Assembly: GCF_001522545.3 (NCBI RefSeq)
Contig: NC_031783.1
Coordinates: forward strand, 1,180,088-1,244,087
Source of the DNA: Parus major
Lineage: Eukaryota; Chordata; Aves; Passeriformes; Paridae
DNA: 64,000 nucleotides
Direction of reading: 5' to 3'
A program made the translations under genes and the position numbers. The notes under the pieces are model-generated. The model saw only the letters and a list, made by a program, of their open reading frames with translations. It was not told the DNA's origin and ran no database searches. Every line of letters begins with the position of its first letter. Within the stretch, counting starts at the first letter, position 1. Below, piece by piece: positions 1 to 9,300 of the stretch.

Positions 1-188
1 AATGTCAACTGACTTCATGCACACACTTATTTTTCACTGAGATTGTTTTTAGAGATAGACACAATCCTCTGGGAAAACTTCTCACAGAGCAGAAACACTT
101 CTCATCTTCTCTAGTTTGTGAATTTTTCCTCTTACACCTTCCCCAACCTTTTAAATTAACATGGTTTTATGTACCCAACTACTCTGGC

Positions 189-566
189 TGTAGCTCAGGT
201 CAAATGATCTGCACTTTTGTCGTTCTATTGGGAACAGCAAGAAGAATGACACAGACTCTCTTTTGGAGTCAAACTGGAGAATTTCACCCTGCTTATTACC
301 TCAGGTCTTTTTTATAGACTGATACATGAAAAGTACAGAAAAGTAAAACTCTTATTGGTTAGTAAACTAACACATCAACATCATTGGTCAGTGGGGTACA
401 CCACCCCTCGACCTTCTCTTGCAAGAAAACAAGGAACAGACAAACAGCACCTGCAAGGCTGTTTTCTATCTAAATCTTTATAATTTCCCAGGCAAGACTG
501 AGAAAGTTACATGGCCCGCAATTTCACAGGCACTATGCTGCCCGCTTCACAGTTAGCATCCATACA
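189..566 (-). mobile_element. Solo LTR of an endogenous retrovirus
   Basis: The 378-bp block starts TGTAGC and ends CATACA, so it has the TG...CA ends of an LTR. It is flanked by CTCTGGC (182-188) and CTTTGGC (567-573), a target-site duplication with one mismatch. Read on the minus strand it has two CCAAT-type motifs, then a TATAAAA box near 309-316, then a U5-like tail. This order sets the minus orientation. No internal retroviral genes lie beside it, so it is a solo LTR left by recombination. The ERV class is not certain; the 6-7 bp duplication fits an ERVK-like element. Confidence 0.7.
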
Positions 567-1153
567 CTTTGGCTGCTGGAGACATGACAGAGAAGATTCT
601 GATATGATTTTTCAGGCTGTACAAAATATCTTGATAGTTGAAAACTTGACTGATCAACTATTGTTATGTTAATGTGTCTCATATTCCCAAATCCACGACT
701 TGTCATGCATCCACCTCATTCATTTCAATACACTGAAATATCAAATGTCATCACAGTCAACTGCTTCACTGTTGCTAATTTTAACAGAAAAATCCTACCT
801 GTGCTCACACAGCCCCTGTTCATCAAAATGAAAATCTTTGAGATCCACCTGTTTTTGCTGAAAACATCCACCTTTCCCTGAGAGCACCAGTACAATGATC
901 TCAGGTCACCAAAATGAACAAAATAAACACCACCTAAAATGTGCTAATGCAACCAACAAATGAATACAGGATCCCACGACTGATTAATTCCAGAACTTTT
1001 GTTAGAAAAGCAAAGGTGAATGGCAGGATGTGGCCATGGTCTGACCTCAGAGGCTGTCCTGTGGCCACAGGGTACCAAGAGGGACTGACCCTACAGCAGA
1101 CCCACACCTCAGCATCCCACGTTCCTTACAGGGTGGTTAGGGCCAGGATATAA
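567..1153. other. AT-rich non-coding stretch
   Basis: No open frame longer than about 70 codons and no recognisable repeat or gene. If the CpG island at 1625-2060 is the PIGQ promoter, this would be its first intron. That is inference from gene order. Confidence 0.3.
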
Positions 1154-1643
1154 AGAATCATGGAACTGTGGAATTGTAAAGGCTGGAAAAGCCCTCTAAG
1201 ACCATCAAGTCCAGTCATTACCCCAGCATCAGCACCACCACCATGCCCTCAAGTGCCACATGCACACAGCTTTTTGAACACTTCCAGGGCTGGCGTTCCA
1301 CCACTGACCTGGGCAGCCTGTGACAGTGCTTGACCATGCTCTGCGTGAAGAAATTTCCCCATCTATCCTAGCAATACACAAATTAAACCTCTCCTGGCAC
1401 AACTTAAAGCCACATCCCCTTTTCCTGTCCCTCGTTCCCTGGGAGCAGAGCCCGACACCTTCCCCGTCCTCCCCCTCCCGCTGTCCCCTCCTGTCAGGGA
1501 GTTGTGCAGAGCCAGAAGGGCCCCCTGAGCCTCCTTTTCTCCAGGCTGAGCCCCTTTCCCAGCTCCCTCAGCTGCTGCTGCTGCTCCAGTCCCTTCCCAG
1601 CTCTGTTCCCTTCCCTGCACACGCTCCAGCCCCTCAGTGTCCC
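1154..1643 (-). mobile_element. CR1 LINE 3' fragment
   Basis: On the plus strand this reads as the reverse complement of a CR1 3' end. It begins AGAATCATGGAACTG, then a GGCTGGAAAAGCCCTCTAAG block, and runs through the usual TGGGCAGCCTGTGACAGTGC and CTCCTTTTCTCCAGGCTGAG segments. It covers about 490 bp of the 3' end and contains no intact reverse transcriptase. The overlapping open frames are by-products of GC-rich repeat sequence. Confidence 0.9.
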
Positions 1644-2060
1644 GAGGGGCCTGGCTCTGCCCCCGGCCCGGCGGGGCCTCCCCGGTGCCCGCGCAGGCCC
1701 CGCGCCCGGCCCGGCCCGCCCCGCTCCTACCGCCCGCTCCGTTCCGCCGCTTCCGCCCGCGGTTGCTCGGAGACGCCGCTGCCGCCGGGCCGTGCAGCGG
1801 GACGGGCCCGGCCGGCGCCGCCACCCGCCGCCCGCGTTCCGCGGTGCCCCGGATCCCCGGCTCCCGGCCTGTCGGGCCCCGCTCCCGGCCTGTCCGGCAC
1901 CGCCGGCCCCGCTCCCGGCAGCGCCGCTCCCCAGGCTCGTCCCGGCGCCTTCCCGCGGGCCCCGAGAGCGGCGGGGCCGCCTGAGCGGAGCGATAAGGAG
2001 CGCGATAAGGAGCGGCAGTGCCCCCCGCCTGCCCTGCCACCGCCCGGGCTGGAGCGGGGC
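1625..2060. promoter_or_regulatory. CpG island, probable PIGQ promoter
   Basis: CG dinucleotides are very dense here, unlike the flanks. There are GC-box-like GGGCGG/CCGCCC motifs, an internal tandem of about 20-30 bp around 1854-1920, and two GATAAG motifs close together at 1992-2009. On the minus strand GCGG|GTAGGA near 1730 could be a first-exon splice donor. In human the gene after NHLRC4, in the same direction, is PIGQ. A minus-strand PIGQ starting here and running off the left edge would fit. No PIGQ coding exon is in the window. The long frames across the island are GC artefacts. Confidence 0.5.
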
Positions 2061-2375
2061 CAGGGGCTCGCCTGTGTTCACCGAACGCTGCTGGCTCCAT
2101 CCCCACAGGCCAGGGGCTCACCTGTCCTCACAGGACCCTGCTGTTCCCAGAACCGAGGGGCTCCTCTGTTCTCACGGGACCCTGCTGTCGCTCATCCCAC
2201 AGGCCAGGCACTCGCCTTTCCGTGCGGGACCCCACTGTCCTCCATCCCTGTAGTGGGACCGCAGTCCCCAAAGTTCAGGGACTCGCCTTTCCTCAGGGAA
2301 CCCTGTTGTCTCCCATGCCACTGGCGAGGGGCTCGGCTGTGCTGATGGGACGCTCTTGACCCCCATCCTGAGCGC
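2060..2375. repeat. Degenerate ~50-bp minisatellite, six units
   Basis: The phrase CCAGGGGCTCRCCTGT...GGACCCTGCTG... recurs with starts near 2060, 2110, 2155, 2204, 2274 and 2324, so spacing is 45-70 bp. Units have drifted by substitutions and small indels. It lies directly beside the CpG island. Open frames in both directions simply read through the repeat. Confidence 0.75.
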
Positions 2376-3197
2376 CTCGGTGGATGCCTGGCCTAGCAGA
2401 GGCCCACGGGTGTCAACAAGTGCCCGAGAGTTTTGTCCTGTGATCTGGCAGTGGGCTTGGGCCAGGGAACTTGGGAAGATGCTGGGCAGCATAAGAGGGT
2501 CCCACATGGAAAGGGAGAGCAGGTGGGGGTTGGCTACAGAAAAGGTTTGTTTTTGTTGGATGTACTTTTGTTGTTGGATGCCACAGAATTGGAAATAAGG
2601 TGGGGGAGATTTGGTCTTCTGGGAGGGAGCTCAGCTTCCCGGGATGGGACAGGCTGATCCCCCTGTTCCTGCAGACCATACAGCCCTGCTCCTGCCTCAG
2701 TCTGCAGGGAGGGGGGGTCTGTTGTGTTCAGTGCCTGTTCCAGGGCCAGAAGGGAGCAAGGCTCTCTTTGGGATCAGAGGCAGTGACTTGGGTCTGGGAC
2801 ATCAGCAGAGACCCAGGAGTTGGGCTCCATGCCCACACCGAGGGCTGGAGCGAGGAGAGGAAAACGCCCATCCCTGTGTCGGCACACCCTGCCCGCCTTC
2901 CCCTGGCCCCTGCTGATAAAGGCAGTGGACGCGGCTCTGATCCCTCCTCTCCTGAGGACAACAGGGCAGCTCCAGCCCCAGGATGTGGGGCAGTGTGAGG
3001 AGTTCCACGTTTCCGTATGGAATTTACTCTGTGCAGTGGTTGTTGCGTCCCTGTAGAGGTCAGGAATGCAGCACAGAAGGAGTTACCTTCATTTCACCCT
3101 TTTCCTGAAGTCTGCTGCAGACCCGGTGTGCTGTTCTCCAATTGCAAAATTCCCCCTAATAGCCTGGGAATGAATTAGGACAGACCAGTTGGCTCAG
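2376..3197. other. Non-coding, no recognised feature
   Basis: GC-moderate sequence with short overlapping open frames on both strands and no protein similarity I recognise. It lies between the CpG island and the first CR1 tail downstream of NHLRC4. A 3' UTR of NHLRC4 could reach into it, but no clear polyadenylation signal was found. Confidence 0.3.
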
Positions 3198-3322
3198 TTA
3201 TGCCAGGCTGGACAGGGCTTGGAGCAACCTGATGTAGTGGAAGGTGTCCCTACTCATGGTAGGGTGTAGATCTAGGTGATCTTTAAGGGCCCAATCTAAA
3301 CCATTGTGTGATTCCATGGACT
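3198..3322 (+). mobile_element. CR1 LINE 3' tail
   Basis: Contains the CR1 phrases GGACAGGGCTTGGAGCAACC, GTGGAAGGTGTCCCTACTC and GGTGATCTTTAAGGGCCC, then a decayed terminal ATTCCATGG. Only the last ~125 bp of the element remain. Confidence 0.85.
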
Positions 3323-3581
3323 TCTGGCATGGCCTTAACCTCTCCAGTCACGCTCTGGCATCAGGAAGATGGGACCATGGCATATCAAAATTTCATGGAG
3401 GAGAAATATTTATATCAGCTTTGGAAAACATACAAGGAATTGTGGATGTGGTGATAACAAGTTTGTCAAGGCACCAATGCAAGGCAAATTCTGAGTATCT
3501 GGGTCATCCTTTACACACTCTGGTGAGCCCAGAGCTGGTCTAGTCCTGGAGAAGCTGGGGGCCATCAGGCAGTCAGGTCTG

Positions 3582-3716
3582 GGGCAATGTCCCATCCCTG
3601 GAAATGTCCAAGGCCAGGTTGGACAGGGCTTGAAGCAACCTGGGATAGTGGAAGGTGTCTCTGTCATGAGATGGTCTTTATGGTTCCTCCCAAACCATTC
3701 CATGATTCTATTACAT
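3582..3716 (+). mobile_element. CR1 LINE 3' tail
   Basis: Second plus-strand CR1 end within 400 bp of the previous one. It has CCATCCCTGGAAATGTCC, GGTTGGACAGGGCTTGAAGC, GGGATAGTGGAAGGTGTCTC and a terminal ATGATTCTATTA. The two copies differ enough to be separate insertions. It ends about 50 bp below the NHLRC4 stop codon, so it could be part of that transcript's 3' UTR. Confidence 0.88.
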
Positions 3717-3764
3717 GAATCTGTGAGAACAGTGGAGCTCTCAGCCCACCAACAGATGCACAGC

Positions 3765-4889
3765 TCAGTGGGGCTGCAGGGGAACCACTCCCCCTCCCCA
3801 CCTGTGTGTTTGGTTGGGGTCAGCACATGATGCCCCAGCGTTGGTGGGTCTGTATGGGGGCCTCACACAGTACTTAAAGACTTTGACACAGTTGTCCACT
3901 GTGTCTGTCACAAAGAGGTGTCCAGAGGAGGAGCAAGCCATGCCAGCGGGTCTCCGCAGCCCTGTGGACACCAGGCAGATGGGAGCTCCGTGCTCTGGGA
4001 ACAAGTGGACCGTGCGGCGCTGCTCATCTGCCACCAGGATGCTGCCGTCCGTGTCCACGCAGACCCCAGCTGGGTTGCCAAACTGGTGTCCATATTTGCT
4101 GCTGAGGGAGCAGAGGAGCTTATGGCTGCTCATGAAGACCTTGACATCTCCACACTCCTCGCTCACCACAAAGCCTCCACTGGGCACCGGACTGACGTAA
4201 CGAGGTCCCTGCAGATTGGAGACAGAGCGAACATTGACTGTCCTGAAGGCATGGTCCAGAGAAAAGCTGTGCACTTGGCCTTGTGCATAGTCTGCTACCA
4301 GGATGTTGCCCATGGAGTCTACTCCAATACCCCTGGGGGAACCAACCTTCCTGATCTTTATCCATTCCCCCTTGGAGAGGCTGGTGTGAGGGTTGAAGAC
4401 CCAGATGGCTTCATTCACCACGTCAGTTACAGCCACCATTCCCATCCTAGTCACAGTCACATCTTCTGGCAAGAAAATGCTGCCTCCCTTGCCCGCTTGC
4501 TGGCAGGGCAGGGACTGCCGTGTGTGGCCTGTGCTGCTGAGGACGTGGACCCAGGGAGCACTCTCAGCTGTCACGTAGATGGAGCCATCCAGGGAGCAGT
4601 GGATTCCACTGACACCTCCATAGCGGCTCCCACTGGGGTTGGGAATCTGCCGGACCAAGTCATCCTGGCAATAGTGGAGGAGGTTCTTGATGTTGTCCAG
4701 GTCTCCACACAGGCTTCTGGCCTTATCTGCCAGCTGGTGGACCTGGTGCTGGGTCACCATGCCCATGCCATGCTGGCTGTGCAGCAGCGGGCTGGCTGAC
4801 TGCAGTGTGGTGAATGACTTCACCTGGAGGCTGTAGATGGTTTTCAGAAGCTTCTGCTTTAGCTGGCTGGTCTCCAGCATGTAGTCCAT
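3765..4889 (-). CDS. NHLRC4: NHL repeat-containing protein 4, full propeller form
   Basis: 374 residues. Residues 1-85 are a helical, coiled-coil-like lead. They are followed by six NHL repeats at about 92-119, 139-166, 184-212, 228-253, 271-299 and 312-340, enough for a closed six-bladed beta-propeller, usually a protein or RNA binding surface. Blades four to six match human NHLRC4 closely (GGFVVSEECGDVKVF, ILVADEQRR, APICLVSTGL). The human protein is only about 123 residues, so this is much longer. A tail of ~34 residues follows the last blade. The start ATG (4889) has G at -3 and +4. The frame also stays open 16 nt upstream to an acceptor (polypyrimidine then CAG, exon start 4905), so earlier coding exons cannot be excluded. 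No RING or B-box was found. The architecture resembles the C-terminal half of TRIM-NHL proteins. Human order is PRR35-NHLRC4-PIGQ, as here. Molecular function is unknown. Confidence 0.9.
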   Translation of the reverse strand: MDYMLETSQLKQKLLKTIYSLQVKSFTTLQSASPLLHSQHGMGMVTQHQVHQLADKARSLCGDLDNIKNLLHYCQDDLVRQIPNPSGSRYGGVSGIHCSLDGSIYVTAESAPWVHVLSSTGHTRQSLPCQQAGKGGSIFLPEDVTVTRMGMVAVTDVVNEAIWVFNPHTSLSKGEWIKIRKVGSPRGIGVDSMGNILVADYAQGQVHSFSLDHAFRTVNVRSVSNLQGPRYVSPVPSGGFVVSEECGDVKVFMSSHKLLCSLSSKYGHQFGNPAGVCVDTDGSILVADEQRRTVHLFPEHGAPICLVSTGLRRPAGMACSSSGHLFVTDTVDNCVKVFKYCVRPPYRPTNAGASCADPNQTHRWGGGVVPLQPH

Positions 4890-4908
4890 GACAAATCTCT
4901 TGTCCCTG
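4890..4908 (-). other. 3' splice site before NHLRC4 coding exon
   Basis: Read on the minus strand the intron ends TTTCCCCCAAACAG and the exon opens GGACAAGAG at 4905. The 16 nt before the ATG contain no in-frame stop. The gene therefore has at least one more exon upstream, coding or not. Confidence 0.7.
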
Positions 4909-5457
4909 TTTGGGGGAAACAGTTAGGACCATGACTGTCCCTGCCTGCTGCCATCTCTGGGGCCATGCTATGGTGCTTGCTATCTACCCAGGGTCAAGGT
5001 GTTGATGCTAGTCTGCATTTGCTTCATGCCAGAGAGACCACATCACTTTATTGTCAGCTGTTTATGAAATAAAGACAGACATGGACCATGCCACAGAAAT
5101 GAAGGGGTCAGTAAGCTGGATCCACAGCTGGAGGAACAAGCCAAAAAACTCCAACAGCTCCAACAGCTCAGCTGGTGTCAGGTGTGGCCTGAAGATTTCT
5201 ATGTAAAAAGCTCTGTGTGTGAGTATATTGAATGGGGTCTCAGACTCTCCAGTTCCCAAGACAGTGGCTTCTTTTAGGTCTTTAACACTTGTTACCCCTA
5301 TTTTCTGTGAGCCTCATCTCTCCAAACCAAGCTCAATCCATGATAACACTTGAGTCACTCAGGGTGACCATTCCTTGACTCCCACAAGTCAGATGCCAAA
5401 TGTGGCCAGTGCATGTCTTTGTTCAGGGCAGCCAGCCCCTTTCCCATCCAAATCATT
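4909..5457. other. Non-coding spacer upstream of NHLRC4 exon
   Basis: Intronic or intergenic sequence on the NHLRC4 side. A short minus-strand open frame at 5062-5259 shows no known motif and is not supported as an exon. Confidence 0.3.
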
Positions 5458-5745
5458 TCATAGAATCACAGAGTATCCTGAGTTGGAAGGGGCCCACAAG
5501 AATCATCCCAGCCCTGCACAGATCCCCAACAATCCCACCCTGGCCATCCCTGGAGTGCTGTCCAAACACTCCTGGAGCTCTGGCAGCCTCGGGGCTGTGC
5601 CCATTCCCTGGGGAGCCTGGGCAGTGCCAGCACCTCTGGGGGAAGAACCTTTCCTTGATATTCAACCTCAACCTCCTCTGACACAGCTCCAGCCATCCCC
5701 TTGGATCCTGTCCCTGTCACAGGGAGAAGAGATCAGCACCTGCTC
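5458..5745 (-). mobile_element. CR1 LINE 3' fragment
   Basis: Starts TCATAGAATCACAGAGTATC and continues with GAGTTGGAAGGGGCCCACAA, CACTCCTGGAGCTCTGGCAG and CCTTGGATCCTGTCCCTGTC, the reverse complement of a CR1 end. It is the same subfamily as the copy at 40149. Confidence 0.9.
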
Positions 5746-5759
5746 ATCAAGTTATTATT

Positions 5760-6380
5760 GAAGTAGCCAACAACTTGTCAGGAGGAAAAGGGGAGGTTCT
5801 GCTGTGAAAGATACAATCAGTCTTCAGCAGTTTTTCAGATAAGAGAGCCACCATGAGAACACAAATTTCTCTTTTGCACACTCTCCCTCTCTTTTATAAC
5901 CAGACAACAATGGGAGCTCAGCTTTGCTATGTCCTCCCCAGGCCTGGCTGGAGCATGGCTTATGACACACAGCCAGGAGCTGTCAAGGGAAATGTTAAGA
6001 GAAATATGAACTCATTAAAGCTCCTGGAGAGGCACAGTTTTACTTTGCTTTAAATGTGATTATAATTAATATTATAATGGGCACACTTGGCTGTTTTGAG
6101 TTGTTTGCAAGCCATCACTCCACTTTTATTGCCCCATGTCCCATGATTGCCTGGATTATGTGCCTTATGCTGTTCACCAAAGTGACATTCCCCCAGACCA
6201 CAGTTGGAGAAAGCTAAGGCATACAGTGCCAAATGGTCCATCTCATGTGCAAATACTACAACTATTTAAAAGGCATCCCTGAATAATTGCAGCATTACCA
6301 AATGCAAATACACAATAATGAGAATGAGAGAATACAGAGGAAATCAAATTTCTGCTGTTTTGGGGCCTGGTAACAGATTT
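5760..6380. promoter_or_regulatory. AT-rich island, possible enhancer
   Basis: Unusually AT-rich against a GC-rich background and free of recognised repeats. It holds two self-complementary ATTATAAT octamers separated by TAAT (6059-6078) and a perfect POU octamer ATGCAAAT (6302-6309). It lies between NHLRC4 and PRR35. Conservation cannot be tested here. Confidence 0.25.
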
Positions 6381-9300
6381 TTCTTCCCCATGGTGGTTAT
6401 TTCTTGCCTTGTGTCTCCAGCAGCAGAGATCTGCTTGGTGGAAACAAGCCCTCCATACCCCAGGACTGCTTGTCAGGGTCCTCTTTCAGAGCTGGACAGA
6501 GTCCTCAATCCAGTAATCTGGATTTTACAGATGGAGAAACTGAGTGACTTCCAGGGAGATGATGTGCCAGCTGTCACATACTCCTCATCAGGAGCATCCA
6601 CCTTGCTTCCCGGGCACTGCCCACCCAAAGCTGCCTTCAGACCCTGCATGGTGTGTCCTGAGCCTAGCTTGAGCTGCTTGGGGTCCAAACCCAAGAAGAG
6701 GGCTCTGATGCTGTACCCCACACAGCTCAGGATACAAGCCTGGATACAAGCCCAGCACCACAGATGCTGTACCTTAGTCCTGCTGTCCTGGGGGCTGCCT
6801 GTCCTTCCCTGGCAGCGCTGGCCTCCCACCGGCTCTGTCCTGTTCCCTTGCCGGGCTCAGGGCAGCGGGACCAAGGGATGTTGTGTTGTTAGTGACGGGT
6901 GATTGCCCTGAAGTCTGGGTAAACACAAGAGCTCCTTGTGCTGACAACCAGAAGCAGCAAGACAGGGGCTGATCTAAATGGTTTTTACTTCCTGCTGGTC
7001 TCTTGCCCTGAGACAAGGTGTCTTTCCCCCAGGATCAGTCTGTGTCCCACCTGCCTGCTCCTGCCAGCTGCATGGGGGATTTGGGGCTTTTTTGTAGAGG
7101 CAAAAGGGCTGATTTGCTGCTCCTCACCCTTGGCAGCTGCTGGGGTGGGACAGGGATGCTCACATGGTGAATCAGGGCTCCTCACAGCTTCTCCACTGCC
7201 TCCCCCTGTGCCCCAGCCTAGGCACAGTGCAGGTGTGTGCCTCAGTCTCCCCACTTACGGAGACTGGTGAATTTTGCCACGTCAGGTTTTGAGATGCAGT
7301 GATGGAGAAGCATCTCTAAAAGAGGCAGATCAGCCAGGACTGCTGGAACAGCTCCCCTTTCCATCTCCATGCTGCTCAACCCAGGCTCCCCACAGCTGGA
7401 CAAAACCGTGCTTGGAGTTGATGAACATTTATTAGTTCTGCCCCAACAAAGAGGGAGTAAAAGCAGAGTTAGCAGAGCAGCCTGCTGCTGCTCAGAACCT
7501 GCCCTCCCTCCCTGCCAGTGATTCCTGACAGTGCTTCCTGAGAGTGCCCTCTCTGCTTTTGCCCACAGTGAGCTCAAACCACCCACCTTAAACCTGGCTA
7601 AGTCGTGAAGAAGTTTGTTTCTGTTCCTTATTCAGAGGGACTGAACATGAGTGAAGTTTTGGTCAGACTCAGCCACCTTTGGGGATGCTTGGAGGGGCTG
7701 CATGTGCCTCCCTTAGGACTAAGGAAGGGTTTGGGTCCATCTGGCTGCAGGAGCTGTGGGATGGGGATCTGCCTCCAAAGCCCCAGGGCTGGTGCTCCTC
7801 TCACCAGGTGTTTAGGGCCCTTCTGGTCCTGGGTCAATGTATCCCTGAACCTCACACTGCTTGCCTCAGACCTATTACCAGCCAAAATTACAAAAATAAC
7901 TTGCCATGACAAGCATTGGGGCTGCTCCATCTGAGCCCCAGCAGGACAGGAGGCAGCTTCAAAAACCATCTCCCAGGGCAACAGGGTCTGACCTTTTGTT
8001 TCGCTGTTGTGTGCTCCATCACCAGGATAAACAAACACAGCCTGGCCCTGGGGCTCCCGTTCACCTTTCCAGGACCATGGCTCTGTCACAAGCTGTTCAG
8101 AAGCCATCCCAGACCCCAGGAGAGTCCCATGTCATGGCAGAGCCCTGGCACAGCCCATGCCCAGACCAGCACTGGGAGCTGCAGGGTTCAAGGGCATGGT
8201 CAGCCTGCTGCTGCCAGAGCAGGATCAAGGGAAAGAGAGGTTGGATTCAGTTCAGGCTTTCCTGGATTACATTCCTTGCAGGTATAAGTGGAAAACTTTA
8301 TCCCTTGTGGCTTTTCCTGCCCTGGCATAGGGGCAGCAGCTCTTGGTTGTGTGTCCACAAGGAGCACACAAGCCCTGGGTCTCTGGCAGTACCTGTGCCC
8401 AGGGAGACAGGCACGGTGCCTGCCTGGCACATTACACGTGTGGAGGAGCCAACAGGAGATCCCACAGGAGGAGTCAAGGTCATTGCTACCAAATCACAGG
8501 TTTTTGGGAAAACAACCCAAACCCATCCACTGAGAATATTTCCCCACCTAGGGCACAGCTCTGTGACTGGGAAGAGTGTGGGGGACCCAAAAGTCCCCAG
8601 TGTCAGTCCAGTGTCAGCTGTGGGGCTGCAATACCCTCCTGTGGCTCTGGTCCCTGTGGGACACCAGAGCCCTCCAGCCCCGAGGATCCCGGCAGCCCCC
8701 AGCCTGCTCCACACCACTCAGCACAAGAAGGTTGTGGCCAAGGGCTGTGGGGGTTTGCTGGGACCGAGGGGACGATGAGGAGAGGGACAGGGATGAAGCG
8801 GGAGTCGGGCTGCTCATTGCTCTGTGCGGACACCAGGCGGCCCCGTCTGTCCGAACAACCGGGAATGATGGACACGGATCACCGAACAGCCGGAATGCGC
8901 CGTGGCTGTGTGTGTCTGCAAGGGAAAGTTGTACCCCAGGACTGTGCGAGAGGTTTCGGTGGGAAGCTGGAGCATCCACTGCACATCTACACACAGAAAA
9001 CACGATCTGTCCTGGCTGCACTCCCCCACTGTCCGTGGAATGTTTGCAGTGTCCTCCTGGGGACATGCAGGCACTGGGGACACTGGGGGACACAGCTCTT
9101 GGAGTCTGATCCCACACACAGGCTGAGACTGGGCTGGGGCTTCCTAAACTTGGTTCCATGGAGGTGAGAGCAAGAACTCAGCTCCTCTTCAGAAATCACA
9201 GAACTCCCTCCAGAAAGGAAAGCTGTAGCTACTCTGGTCCCTAAAACTGACCCAGCTCTGTCCTCTGGCCAGCATGGACACCCCAGAATCCCTGATGCTG

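Noticed and set aside
1320..2345. 341-codon plus-strand open frame and several long frames on both strands
   Set aside because: It spans a CR1, the CpG island and a minisatellite; composition is proline/arginine/alanine-rich with no domain. It is a GC artefact.
3918..4799. 293-codon plus-strand frame
   Set aside because: It is the antisense shadow of the NHLRC4 coding exon, which has clear NHL repeats on the minus strand.
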